Source: Candidatus Lokiarchaeota archaeon
GTDB lineage: Archaea > Asgardarchaeota > Thorarchaeia > Thorarchaeales > Thorarchaeaceae
Assembly (NCBI GenBank): GCA_014730275.1
Contig: WJIL01000014.1
Location: 1-64,000 of the forward strand
Reading direction: 5' to 3'
DNA: 64,000 nt
The position numbers and the translations under genes were made by a program. The notes beneath the pieces are model-generated. The model did not search any database and had not been told where the DNA came from. It saw nothing but the letters and a program-made list of their open reading frames with translations. This document shows positions 53,390 to 62,547 of the stretch, one piece after another (within the stretch, counting starts at the first letter, position 1; the number at the start of each line of letters is the position of its first letter).

Positions 53390-54622
53390 CTAGGTATCTT
53401 TCTCTTGGTTAATAGCCTCATCTCGCCAGATGTTCAATCTGCTCGTGACAATCCTTGATTTGACTAGATATGTTAAAGGCACCTTGATCTCATCTTGAGC
53501 CTTAGGGACAGGTTCTGCAGGCCTAACACTAAGTTGGATAGTTTTTTCTCTCTCAGTATCTTGTGTAAACAAGTAGCTCAAGTACCATGGACGATACATT
53601 GCAATTACTCCATAGATAAGCAAAACCGGTATTGGGAAGAAAATCATGATGGTGTAGCTTGATGGCGAAAGAAAGCGAAACACGCTAGAACAAAAAGGAA
53701 TCCACGCAATGCTCAAAATGCCAATTCTTATAGCTCGCGTCTTTTTCTCCAAACCAACCACATTTCCAATCAGCCGATAAGCAAAAAGCAATCGGGGAAA
53801 TCCAAACAACAAAGCAAATCCAATACCAATGATATCCCCAATTATGCATCCCACATATCCATTGAATAAGACCATAGTTGCCAATCCGGAATAGTAGCTT
53901 CTATAGTGAATATGGAAATCTTGAGGTGATAGTAGGAATACACCAAGATGTGGTATAACAAATAGCAATATGAAAACTGAATACGCCAAACGTTGTGTGT
54001 TGACAAATCTCCCCTGTTTGAATCCACGCGAACCAATTTGAGTATACTTGCTTTTTGTCCACTGAAGTAATTGAGGAAGACCAACCAATAGGAAAACCAG
54101 AATCAAACCGAATCTAGGTAGCAGCACCCACATAAGTTGCTGAACGGGCATCCATATGCAAATAATAGGAATTGGGAGAAACATGGAAAAAATGGCTGGC
54201 ACAAAGTTGCTTAATACCAATGTTAGAGTTGTAACCAGTCCCGCATATCTTCCTGATACATTTTTTTCCGGGTTCCGATGCCGGAAATTTGCAATCCAGA
54301 GGACCGGAGATGACACGAGCAACAACGATCCGAATAAGAAAGGGCTCAAGTGAAGCATACCAGACGTCCTAATTGCTATAACTTCCAAGTGAATAGAGCC
54401 AAATACGAAAAGCATGTTCACATTTGGGCCATTACGTCCAAATTGAATTGGAATAAGTAAAATGAGCAGAAACTGAATCAACGTCTTGAAATGAGGATTC
54501 AAAGCTTCATACTTCTGAATCAAAACATTCCAGAAACTGCGGCCGTTGGAATCCAACAAAGGATCATATGGCCAAGTCTCCGATTCTATACCCTCTCCGC
54601 TTGATTCGTCCATTGAAGGCAA
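53390..54622 (-). CDS. Multi-pass membrane protein, tandem paralogue B
   Basis: Also 410 residues with about eight to nine helices. It shares with its neighbour the N-terminal DPLLDSNGRSFW, the central FPRLLFAYRLIGNV and the C-terminal IKVPLTYLVKSR plus TSRLNIW, but the intervening helices have diverged. The order MscS-like gene, paralogue B, paralogue A on one strand suggests a membrane-related operon. Function unknown. Confidence 0.65.
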   Translation of the reverse strand: MPSMDESSGEGIESETWPYDPLLDSNGRSFWNVLIQKYEALNPHFKTLIQFLLILLIPIQFGRNGPNVNMLFVFGSIHLEVIAIRTSGMLHLSPFLFGSLLLVSSPVLWIANFRHRNPEKNVSGRYAGLVTTLTLVLSNFVPAIFSMFLPIPIICIWMPVQQLMWVLLPRFGLILVFLLVGLPQLLQWTKSKYTQIGSRGFKQGRFVNTQRLAYSVFILLFVIPHLGVFLLSPQDFHIHYRSYYSGLATMVLFNGYVGCIIGDIIGIGFALLFGFPRLLFAYRLIGNVVGLEKKTRAIRIGILSIAWIPFCSSVFRFLSPSSYTIMIFFPIPVLLIYGVIAMYRPWYLSYLFTQDTEREKTIQLSVRPAEPVPKAQDEIKVPLTYLVKSRIVTSRLNIWRDEAINQEKDT

Positions 54623-54658
54623 TACTATCCCCCCATGTCCTCCATTCGCACGTCAAAT

Positions 54659-55588
54659 CTACTGTACTTGATGCAAGGTCTCTGCGGCCGCTGTCATGAA
54701 ATCAGCTCCTTCGAACAGGATACTCCTCGCATTCTTCACGATAATAGCAAATCGGTAAATCATGCCGAAATTGTGACTACTCCAATAGAAGAACTCTGGT
54801 TTCATGAGGAACTTATCTGCCCACTTGCTACAGAGATCATTGAATGCATCCTTCACCTTGGTATTTGAATAGGAGAGGTGCTGATATATATCAAAGGTAT
54901 AGCGATACACTTCCTCACCAGTTGTCAAGTATTTGAACTTCTGCCGGAGCGAGTCTAGACGAGAACTAGAAACCTCTTGGTCCCCATATTCGATTCCGAG
55001 GAGATCGGATAAATCGTCGATGCGTACGCGATAATTCGTGACATCTGAATCAACGACATTGCTATTCGGAACCCCACGCCTGGTAAAATCAGGGGTTAGC
55101 AATCGGGTGTAATTCAATGTAATCTCTTGCACTAGCCCCTCAATATCACCAATCTTAACATAATCTCCAACCCTGAAGGGGCGAGTTGCGAGTACATATA
55201 TTCCACTGACAAGATTTGATAATGACCTAGAGAAAGCTAAACCAACGGCAGTACCAATAAGAGTCGAAGCCGCGATGACCCCCTCCAGACGAAATACCCT
55301 AGTAATGGAAAGAATAACAGCCACAACGACTCCAAAGAAGATCAGTCTAATGATGAAAACTATCGAAGAAGTCGCCTCCCTCGGTACCCCAATTCTGTTG
55401 AGAGATGATTTGATGCTTCTGATAACAATCAAATACAAGACATACAACAATACGAAGAAAGGAACGGCGGCTAACAGCGCTGCATAATTCTGAAGAAAAG
55501 GTGGCAATAAGTTGCGAACGATTTCTACTAGTTGATCCCACAAAGCAATGCCCTGCAATTCAATCTCTCCAGTGAATGATATATTCAT
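54659..55588 (-). CDS. MscS-family mechanosensitive channel
   Basis: The 309-residue protein has three N-terminal helices (about residues 25-55, 70-100, 105-135), the third with the pore-lining pattern GTAVGLAFSRSLSNLVSGIY. The MscS beta-domain signature FRVGDYVKIGDIEGLVQEI and VPNSNVVDSDVTNYR follows. It opens on membrane tension to release solutes. Two multi-pass paralogues follow on the same strand, the first after 36 bp. Confidence 0.88.
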   Translation of the reverse strand: MNISFTGEIELQGIALWDQLVEIVRNLLPPFLQNYAALLAAVPFFVLLYVLYLIVIRSIKSSLNRIGVPREATSSIVFIIRLIFFGVVVAVILSITRVFRLEGVIAASTLIGTAVGLAFSRSLSNLVSGIYVLATRPFRVGDYVKIGDIEGLVQEITLNYTRLLTPDFTRRGVPNSNVVDSDVTNYRVRIDDLSDLLGIEYGDQEVSSSRLDSLRQKFKYLTTGEEVYRYTFDIYQHLSYSNTKVKDAFNDLCSKWADKFLMKPEFFYWSSHNFGMIYRFAIIVKNARSILFEGADFMTAAAETLHQVQ

Positions 55589-55684
55589 GATTTCGTCGGG
55601 TCGTTCTAATCAGATTGTATGCTAACCACGGACACGTACTATGCCAATAAGGGTGTCAAAAGGCTTTCGTCGGTCCTTCATGGC

Positions 55685-56131
55685 TCAAAGCGAATTCGTA
55701 TACCTCGGTAACAGACCCCTGAACCAAATGGGAACTTCCGCACCATCCACCCGGTCAGAAGTTGGCATATATGGCTTGATATCAAGTACCGGAGTTCCAT
55801 GAAATGCGTCTATTTGGTCGATAACTAGCCGTTTAGCCTCTTGATCTATGTCCCGAAGCGCCACAACTGTATGGCCTATCGGATTCGGTCTTGCCGGAGA
55901 TCTGCATGCGAAGACGCCCGATTCTTCTACAGTTTCCTCGTCACCTTTTGGAACAACACGAAGTGTGCGCCTGCTTTCCGGATTATCCCGGCCTGAAATC
56001 CACCACAACACAATAAGATGGGAGAATCTGTCTACGTTTAGTGTTGCGTCCCAGAACGAGTCATAGATCCAAATGCATACTCTCGACTCTTCCTTTGCAA
56101 CTTCACCAATGGGGCGTATTTCGATGGTCAT
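55685..56131 (-). CDS. TrmO/TsaA-family tRNA methyltransferase
   Basis: The 148-residue protein matches the UPF0066/TsaA family: IRPIGEVAKE at the N-terminus, FSHLIVLWW, and the SAM-binding signature CRSPARPNPIGH, then a conserved DIKPYMPTSD. Known members methylate N6-threonylcarbamoyladenosine (t6A) in tRNA. The length suits the single-domain archaeal form without the extra C-terminal domain of E. coli TrmO. Confidence 0.85.
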   Translation of the reverse strand: MTIEIRPIGEVAKEESRVCIWIYDSFWDATLNVDRFSHLIVLWWISGRDNPESRRTLRVVPKGDEETVEESGVFACRSPARPNPIGHTVVALRDIDQEAKRLVIDQIDAFHGTPVLDIKPYMPTSDRVDGAEVPIWFRGLLPRYTNSL

Positions 56132-56291
56132 CAGGGTTTTCTCTCCCTCGTAGTGCGTGAGATGCTATTGCTGAGGGGGTATGGAATCCAGCAATTGATG
56201 GCGGACATCCAGCTATGGGACTAGTTCTCCATATAAGAATACAACGTCTAATGAAATAAAGAAAAAGAAATGTAGAGTACAAAATAGTATG

Positions 56292-56312
56292 GAAGGCCCG
56301 AATTGGGCCTTC
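56292..56312 (-). terminator. Terminator of the V4R-domain gene
   Basis: GAAGGCCC (56292-56299) and GGGCCTTC (56305-56312) form a perfect 8-bp stem with a 5-nt loop, 7 bp past the V4R stop codon. T-rich sequence follows on the minus strand. Confidence 0.55.
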
Positions 56313-56319
56313 GTTGTTG

Positions 56320-56850
56320 TTACTTCTCCGTTATGAGGAATTCACAGTGGTTATGACCCATAGAGACGCACTTGGTTTCATCTTGCTTCAGTTCTTTCTG
56401 AATACCTTGTGCTGCCAAAAGTCCTTCAATAATGGTTGAAAAACCTGCAGTCATATAACAGTGGCCTTCATCAGCATCGGTTATGATGCCTTTGATGTAG
56501 CTCTTCTCTCCTTTGACAACTAGTCTGAATGGTTCAAGCTGGAATTCTTCAACAGTGATTCTCCCTAAACCTCGCATAGTGGCAAAGTCGAAATACGCTT
56601 GAATCTGCTTTTCGATCGGTAGTCCCTCGAATCTCTTCGCAAGGCCCTTGCCAAGCTGTCTGCCTCCTTCCGAAGACGCTTCGTAAATAATCGCGTATGC
56701 GCCGTTCGTTCCCAACGTTTCTTCCATTCGCTTCTGGAGGTTAGCAATCCAGTCTGTTGAAGCAAGCCAGAGTCTCTGACCATTGTGATATATAGCACCT
56801 TCATCAAACTCGAGTTCCGATATGAATTTCCGAAATTTCGCTTCACTCAT
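56320..56850 (-). CDS. V4R-domain (4-vinyl reductase-type) protein
   Basis: The 176-residue protein is a stand-alone V4R domain: a helical N-terminus, YAIIYEASSEGGRQLGKGL, and the late zinc-site region with C-x-x-x-G-x-x-x-C (KCVSMGHNHCEF). V4R domains bind small hydrocarbons or ligands and often control signalling. No fused HTH or kinase is present. AT-rich inverted repeats lie just upstream. Confidence 0.8.
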   Translation of the reverse strand: MSEAKFRKFISELEFDEGAIYHNGQRLWLASTDWIANLQKRMEETLGTNGAYAIIYEASSEGGRQLGKGLAKRFEGLPIEKQIQAYFDFATMRGLGRITVEEFQLEPFRLVVKGEKSYIKGIITDADEGHCYMTAGFSTIIEGLLAAQGIQKELKQDETKCVSMGHNHCEFLITEK

Positions 56851-56932
56851 TCTTTTGCACGTCCCAAAAATGCACTGTAATTTCGCCCTCGCCTAAGGAA
56901 TATTAAGAATATCCTGTACAGATAATCATAAT

Positions 56933-56951
56933 TATTCAATATTATTGAATA
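56933..56951. promoter_or_regulatory. Operator-like palindrome upstream of the V4R gene
   Basis: TATTCAAT-ATT-ATTGAATA is a perfect 8-3-8 inverted repeat. A second imperfect repeat (GGAATATT-AAG-AATATCC) lies about 35 bp nearer the V4R start. The cluster suggests binding by a dimeric regulator, possibly ligand-responsive. Confidence 0.4.
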
Positions 56952-57020
56952 TAATTAGTTTATAATGAATATTATGATTCTTGACTTCAAGGTTCCAAAG
57001 AATCTAAACAGAACAAAAAC

Positions 57021-57791
57021 TCATTGCAGATACAATCTATTCGGATCCACTTCTGAATACAGCACTTCCAGTTCTGATTCGGTTGGCAATGGCTCCACTC
57101 GTCTTGCGTTGAGGGGCATATCAAAACCTGTTCTCTTCTCAATCTCCCCAATCTCCACCCCTTGATACCTTGCTTCAAGATACATGTGCTTGGTTGATTC
57201 ATCAAAGGCGAACACCCCAAGACTCGTAATCACATGTTCGGGTCCACCGCGAATATATCCTGTATTCTCACGGCTTTTGCCGCCTCTAAGCCATCCAGGA
57301 CTGGTGAGATAGTCAAGTTCCTTTACGAAACGTCTCCGTTCATGCTTCATGAAAATGATTGTTCTCCCCACGAGACTTGCTACATCACAGGCACCACCAC
57401 TTCCTGGAAGACGAACACTAGGGCTCTCATAATCACCGATACATGTGCTATTCAGGTTACCATATGGATCAATCTGAGCCCCTGATAGAATCCCCACCAC
57501 GTTTGGGCCTGTTCGCCTATTCTGCATAAAAGCGAAGGCATCAGCCAATCCACCGTTGCATGAAGAGCCATACATGACTCTAGGATCTGCAACACTAAGA
57601 GGGATTTCAAGAAGATTAGGATCCAAAGAACCTGTCTCAAAGAATACCACACAATCGCATGCACTTGTTTTCTTCGCGGTCATAGCCGCTAGAAGCGGTA
57701 AACCTGTACCACAGAATACTGTATCGTCGTTGCTAATGCGGCGTGAAGCCGCTATTGCCATCATGGCTATTGAAGAATATGAATCATCCAA
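57021..57791 (-). CDS. CoA-transferase beta subunit (GctB-like)
   Basis: The 256-residue protein is the second subunit of a family I CoA-transferase: CGTGLPLLAAMTAKK, the catalytic Glu in VVFFETG, GSSCNGGLADAF, and LPGSGGACDVAS. TTG 57791 is the start: AGGAGG lies 9 bp upstream and overlaps the end of the alpha-subunit gene, whose TAA directly precedes the TTG. The acyl substrate is unknown (glutaconate-like family). Confidence 0.88.
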   Translation of the reverse strand: MDDSYSSIAMMAIAASRRISNDDTVFCGTGLPLLAAMTAKKTSACDCVVFFETGSLDPNLLEIPLSVADPRVMYGSSCNGGLADAFAFMQNRRTGPNVVGILSGAQIDPYGNLNSTCIGDYESPSVRLPGSGGACDVASLVGRTIIFMKHERRRFVKELDYLTSPGWLRGGKSRENTGYIRGGPEHVITSLGVFAFDESTKHMYLEARYQGVEIGEIEKRTGFDMPLNARRVEPLPTESELEVLYSEVDPNRLYLQ

Positions 57792-58757
57792 TTACTCATG
57801 CCTCCTGTGTGGGTATCCAATTTCGGGGTCTGCTCGTAATCGCTCGAGGGTTTTCTTCCCAATGTTCTCAAGGTATTCATCGAAATCAGACACAGATAAA
57901 ATAGAAGAATGAAGATAGTCCTGGAAAGAAGAATCATCTTTCGCAATCTCAGTATATTTCTCCAAATATTTCATGTCATAATCATAGTATCGATGGCAGG
58001 CTGTCGGATAGGCCCCGAACGGCTGCACGACAACAGCATCAACCAAAACATGTGGCAAGAAGTTCCTGCAGGGCTCATTTCTGAGAATTTCTGAGGGCAC
58101 CAGTTCTTCGCAGCTAAGTATCACTGCTTCTGAGGCTCTTGCTTGTTCGATATCAGCAAAGGACAACCCTGAAATTCTGGCTGTTCCGTCTTTTGAAGCG
58201 CTCTGTACGTGAATCAACGAAATATCAGGATTGGCAGCTGGGACTAGTAGTACTTTTTCTGCCTGCTCTGAAAAGGGGTTATCTGATGAAACACACTTTT
58301 TGAGTGGAAGGGAAGGATTTGAGTTGCGTAGCTCTTGAGAGAAACCCCATTTCTCTACAATATCGGTTGAGATGCCCGAATACGTTGGCAGAAAAGGGAC
58401 CCCCATTGCTCCAGACATGAATCTAAGAGTCATATGATAGTTGGAATAATCCTCAATCTCAATATCGCCATTTTCTACGGCCTGGCGGAATCTAACACAT
58501 GTCGAAGCGAGTCGCCCATTCGCTCCATATGCGATTTCTACCATACTAACAGCCTTTGACCCAATGAGAAGATCAAGAGCCTGACTGCCTGAATGCATCA
58601 TTACATGGAGGTTTTCGATTTCTTGGCGAACAATTTCATGGGTGAGAGCCATGGGATTCCTATTGATGGTGAATCCACCAAAGGAAATACAATTGCCCGA
58701 GTGAACGAAGTTGGAAACCGCTTCTGAAGCTGAAAGGACTTTGTCAGAGGATGACAT
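57792..58757 (-). CDS. CoA-transferase alpha subunit (GctA-like)
   Basis: The 321-residue subunit has CISFGGFTINRNPMAL near the N-terminus, FMSGAMGVPFLPTYSG, and LVPAANPDISLIHVQSASKDG, typical of the alpha subunit of glutaconate-type CoA-transferases. It is followed without a gap by the beta subunit. The pair moves CoA between short-chain acids and acyl-CoAs. It could link to the aldehyde oxidoreductase in fermentation, but that gene is 19 kb away, so this is speculation. Confidence 0.87.
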   Translation of the reverse strand: MSSSDKVLSASEAVSNFVHSGNCISFGGFTINRNPMALTHEIVRQEIENLHVMMHSGSQALDLLIGSKAVSMVEIAYGANGRLASTCVRFRQAVENGDIEIEDYSNYHMTLRFMSGAMGVPFLPTYSGISTDIVEKWGFSQELRNSNPSLPLKKCVSSDNPFSEQAEKVLLVPAANPDISLIHVQSASKDGTARISGLSFADIEQARASEAVILSCEELVPSEILRNEPCRNFLPHVLVDAVVVQPFGAYPTACHRYYDYDMKYLEKYTEIAKDDSSFQDYLHSSILSVSDFDEYLENIGKKTLERLRADPEIGYPHRRHE

Positions 58758-59056
58758 TATTGAAGGGCACCATAGGGTTAAGAAATATGCTCCAATACAT
58801 CAGTTTCGGTATCAACAAAACATTCGAAGAACGTACACACCCACGCGGTTTAGCTATTAAGGAGGCCCAAAGCCCACTTGAGTACAGAATTCAAGTTATG
58901 CCTAAACGATTTGCTCATAATGATAGCCATTCAATACTGACACAATAACTATAAGAAATGTACCACCGATACAAATCTTGAATTGAAGGTCGAAATAGTC
59001 AGACAGGACGCCTAGGCTGTTTATGGTCAGGCTATTGGCCTTCCATTGAGGTTCCG
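58758..59056. other. Intergenic region with a short hydrophobic reverse ORF
   Basis: The gap lies between the divergent CoA-transferase and DHp-receiver genes. A reverse 62-codon frame (58902-59090) ends in a single hydrophobic run (FKICIGGTFLIVIVSVL) but overlaps the DHp-receiver start and has no good ribosome site. I do not call it. Confidence 0.3.
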
Positions 59057-59740
59057 ATGATGACCAAAGAGACGCCAAAGATGACACCACGTGATAGGGA
59101 TGAAGCTGTTGTGGGCAAACTCACCGCAGGTGTGCTGCATGAATTCAGAAATCTCCTTCAGGGGATTATTGGATTAGCAGAGATGCTGGAAACAGATGAA
59201 GCTCTTCCTGAGAAATCCAAAATTGGAATTAAAGCAATAAGACGATTAGGTCAAAATGCCACATCACTGATTCAGGATTTCGGGGTTCCTGGCAAACCAC
59301 GTCCATCTGCTCCAAGAGAAAAGGAAGACATTGATGCTGCTGAATCTCTAGGAGAGAAGGAACCACCAGAAGAGGAGAGATTGGCTGTACTTGTTGCTGA
59401 AGATGATCCGATGGTGCTTAATGTAGTTACAGGAATGTTGAAACATTTGGGATATACAACACTTGAAGCTAAGAACGGCGAAGAGGCATTTGAGTTGTAT
59501 AACGAAAACATCAATCGGATTGGAATGGTGATTTCCGACATGGTTATGCCAAAGATGGGAGGCATGGACCTGGCGGAGGAAATCCTGTCGAAGAATCCCG
59601 ATGAGAAAGTAGTCGTGATGACAGGATACCTCAGAGAGGATTTGGAAATCGATCCAGATGATTTTGGTCTTGCGGGCTGGTTAGAAAAGCCCATGACTGC
59701 AGAGCGCTTGAAACAGCTGGTACAATCAATCATGGGATAA
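59057..59740 (+). CDS. DHp-receiver protein without ATPase domain (phosphorelay candidate)
   Basis: Residues 16-75 look like the dimerisation/phosphotransfer helices of a histidine kinase with the phospho-His motif VLHEFRN (H28). A charged linker follows, then a complete receiver from residue 108 (acidic pair E115/D116-D117 in VAEDDP, phosphoacceptor D161, then VVMTGY and LEKPM). No HATPase domain is present, so it cannot autophosphorylate and probably passes phosphate between His and Asp or acts as a sink. It converges on the GTPase gene. Confidence 0.75.
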   Translation: MMTKETPKMTPRDRDEAVVGKLTAGVLHEFRNLLQGIIGLAEMLETDEALPEKSKIGIKAIRRLGQNATSLIQDFGVPGKPRPSAPREKEDIDAAESLGEKEPPEEERLAVLVAEDDPMVLNVVTGMLKHLGYTTLEAKNGEEAFELYNENINRIGMVISDMVMPKMGGMDLAEEILSKNPDEKVVVMTGYLREDLEIDPDDFGLAGWLEKPMTAERLKQLVQSIMG

Positions 59741-59766
59741 TAGAGGCGTGAGACTAATCAGGACGC

Positions 59767-60288
59767 CTAACCAATGAGTTCATTCGCGATTCTGGTAAAG
59801 GTGTCTTGCACATTCTTCCCTGTCTTGGCACTTGTTTCCATGTAATCCCATCCCAGCGATTTGGCATATTCCCTTGCTTTGTCAGGAGACACCTCTCTTT
59901 GTGAATCCAAGTCCGCTTTGTTACCAACGAGAATACCAGGTAACGCATCATGCTCATGTCTTTGCAAAGCCATCTGCATACCTTCATACCACGATTGAAG
60001 AGAATCATAGCTCTGGTGGTTTGCTATATCATATACCAGGACAGAATAATGAGCATCTTTGTAGTAATATGTTCGCAAGTCCGTGAAATCCTTTTGGCCC
60101 CCAAGATCTACAAGAGTGAGAATAACTTGTTCATCTTCGTTAATATCAATAACTGCTGCGCTGAGATCCACGCCAACCGTAGCTTGATACTGTTCGTCGA
60201 ATTCATCCAAAAGAAGTCTGCGAATAAGAGATGATTTGCCTACACTTGCTTCTCCTACAAGCAAGACCTTGAAAGAGGAGACTGTCAT
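59767..60288 (-). CDS. Rab/Ras-like small GTPase
   Basis: The 173-residue protein has G1 GEASVGKS (12-19), switch-I T37, G3 DLGGQ (61-65, closer to Arf/G-alpha DVGGQ than Rab DTAGQ), G4 NKAD (123-126) and G5 SAK (153-155). There is no C-terminal prenylation Cys or N-terminal myristoylation site, as in most Asgard GTPases. It lies 65 bp downstream of a histidine kinase on the same strand and is probably co-transcribed with it. Confidence 0.93.
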   Translation of the reverse strand: MTVSSFKVLLVGEASVGKSSLIRRLLLDEFDEQYQATVGVDLSAAVIDINEDEQVILTLVDLGGQKDFTDLRTYYYKDAHYSVLVYDIANHQSYDSLQSWYEGMQMALQRHEHDALPGILVGNKADLDSQREVSPDKAREYAKSLGWDYMETSAKTGKNVQDTFTRIANELIG

Positions 60289-60353
60289 GCTTTGTTCACC
60301 TTGCGGGTATTTTTATCATCATGAAATAGCGTCATTTCTTGTTTCACCATGTT

Positions 60354-61784
60354 CTATTCTTCCTTGATTCGGAGCTTGATAACGAATACGGCACCCTCGT
60401 TCTCATTCTTTTGATCTGCGAGTTCGATAGTTCCCCCGTATGCTTCAATCACCCGACGGCTGAGATACAAGCCTAGACCAGTACCTTCTGTCGTTGTACC
60501 CCGTTCGAAAAGTTCCTCTTTGATTTCCTGGGGAATACCGGGACCATCATCCGCCACTCGAATTTTGATGTGGTTATTCGTTCGACTCGCTTCAATTCTC
60601 ATCTCTGGATTTGGACCTGCATACTTCACAGTGTTTCGAATCAGATTATTGAATACCATGGGAAGCAGCCTTCCGCTAACAACTGTTGTCATAAAAACAT
60701 CTGGGTCAATATGCAATTTGCATTCCAATTCTACATATGTTCGCGTAGCATATGACCAAATGTCTTCGAGAATGGGGGCAATTTGCCTTGAACGGGATTT
60801 CTCAGGACTGCCGAAAAGGTCCAGCAACTGAAGCATACGGTCAACACCCGCAAGATTCGCCTCAACATACTGCTTAATCTCTTCATTATGAGATGCTAAC
60901 ATTCCAATGATTTCTGTGTTGCCAGATATCACCAAGAGATCATTTCTGAAATCATGTCGTAGAAGCGACCCATAGAGATCCAAGTCTTGATTCGTAGCAA
61001 CAATATCGGCCATTGCTTCTCGCCATTCCGTAATATCAAGAAATGTGGCAAGAATAGAAAGGGAACCAGAACTGCCAAGAGTGGCCATCGAGAGGTCAAG
61101 CCAAACAATCTCGCCATCCTTGCGAATGAAACGTCCTTGAGTACGTACTGAATCTGTTTCTCCCCTAAGCAGAGAGCCCATTTGGCTCAAGATCTCATCT
61201 CGATCTGTCCAGTGAATGCTCGATTCCAGTTCTTCCGGGGCTAACGACTTCAGTTCCTCTTCTTCATATCCAAGAATATCTGCAGCTGCAGGATTTACGA
61301 GAGATATCTGATTTGGAGGACCCTCAATCAAGATAATACCCTGCAATGATACTTCGAAAAGAGATTCATACTTGATTTGTTTCGCAGCCTGCTTTACCTG
61401 TGTTTCATCCCATCCATTTTGAGCCTTGGTGCTCTCCAAATTTGAAAGGTCTCGGATTATGGAAAGAAAAAAAACTTCTTCACTTTGGTTTATCGATACA
61501 AGAGTAACTTCGATGGGAAAGACTCTGCCACTGCTAGACTTGGCATGAGTTCTAAAGACCGCATTGCTTTGAGTTGAAGGATTGTTGTATATCTCCTGAG
61601 AAGATTCCCGTCTAGATTCTAGAGCCTTGAGCTCAGTGGTTTTCATCTGTAGAAGCTCTTCACGAGAATATCCGAAAATCTCTACAGCTGCAGGATTGCT
61701 ATCAATAATCTCTTGGTTTTGATTCTCCAGAATGATAGCTTCTTCCACATTTTTGAATAAGCTTCTATAAGTTCGCTCTACCAT
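60354..61784 (-). CDS. PAS-containing cytoplasmic histidine kinase
   Basis: The 476-residue kinase has two PAS domains (about residues 5-115 and 140-255) with typical NPAAVEIFGYS and NPAAADILGYE motifs and no membrane helices. A DHp region carries the phospho-His in LLRHDFRNDL. The ATPase domain has NNLIRNTVKYAG (N box), VADDGPGIP (G1) and GTGLGLYLSRRVIEAYGG (G2). It would sense a soluble signal and phosphorylate receivers. It precedes the small GTPase gene. Confidence 0.9.
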   Translation of the reverse strand: MVERTYRSLFKNVEEAIILENQNQEIIDSNPAAVEIFGYSREELLQMKTTELKALESRRESSQEIYNNPSTQSNAVFRTHAKSSSGRVFPIEVTLVSINQSEEVFFLSIIRDLSNLESTKAQNGWDETQVKQAAKQIKYESLFEVSLQGIILIEGPPNQISLVNPAAADILGYEEEELKSLAPEELESSIHWTDRDEILSQMGSLLRGETDSVRTQGRFIRKDGEIVWLDLSMATLGSSGSLSILATFLDITEWREAMADIVATNQDLDLYGSLLRHDFRNDLLVISGNTEIIGMLASHNEEIKQYVEANLAGVDRMLQLLDLFGSPEKSRSRQIAPILEDIWSYATRTYVELECKLHIDPDVFMTTVVSGRLLPMVFNNLIRNTVKYAGPNPEMRIEASRTNNHIKIRVADDGPGIPQEIKEELFERGTTTEGTGLGLYLSRRVIEAYGGTIELADQKNENEGAVFVIKLRIKEE

Positions 61785-61971
61785 TATGGGAACATCCGTC
61801 TTGCCAAGAGTATCGATATTGAATCCACTATGAGGAAAGTTCGAACGAGCTAAGAATGAAGTGGAAACAACGGTAAATAAGGTTACTCAGTTGCAATGCT
61901 AAAATGGATATAATATACGTAATCCAGCTCACATTGGTAACTCAGTTTTTTGCAGGGTTCCTTCTTCTGTA

Positions 61972-62361
61972 TTACGGATGAATATCATACAGAACCTCGC
62001 AACCACCCACTACATTCCTGAGCAGAGTTACAGCTTCTTGTGCAGACATATTCAGATTGTTGCTTTCTGCCATTACCATGATATCATCGTCATCATCAAT
62101 CACAAATTGCACACCATCAACCTTCCAAGACGCCTTGAGCATCTGCACAGCTAGTTCATTTCGGTCTTCAACAGCGAATTCATAGAAATTGGAAAATGGT
62201 GCTAGGAAGTAAACCCAGCTCTCATCGCGATTAGTGAAAATACTCACTTTGAGATCATCAAAGTTATCTGTTTCCCAACGGGTAAGTATTCTATCATTAT
62301 CGTAAGTGTATTTGATGCCGAGTTCATCGAGTAGTCCTAAGATGTTATGCAATATATCCAA
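61972..62361 (-). CDS. YbjN-like small protein (tentative)
   Basis: The 129-residue acidic protein has the alpha-beta pattern of the YbjN/type III secretion-chaperone-like fold: helix DILHNILGLLDELGI, a TRWE-type strand, VSIFTNRDESWVYFLAPF, then ELAVQMLKASWKVDG and an Asp-rich DDDDDI loop. Start is TTG 62361 with AAGGTG upstream. The downstream gap to 61784 and the upstream gap to the BRCT gene show no other gene. Function unknown. Confidence 0.5.
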   Translation of the reverse strand: MDILHNILGLLDELGIKYTYDNDRILTRWETDNFDDLKVSIFTNRDESWVYFLAPFSNFYEFAVEDRNELAVQMLKASWKVDGVQFVIDDDDDIMVMAESNNLNMSAQEAVTLLRNVVGGCEVLYDIHP

Positions 62362-62547
62362 TAGGCAGCACCTTAAACAGCTGCATAACCCCCCAGCATA
62401 TTAGGATAATTCGGGTGGACCTGCCTTCTTCAAGGAAGAATCCTACGAATCTCCAGCCAGTATTTCAGCTTCTCTTGGTTGAGCGAATAGGAATCCAAAC
62501 GAAACATTGAATATCATAAGAGCCATGCTTCATTGAAGTCATGGATT

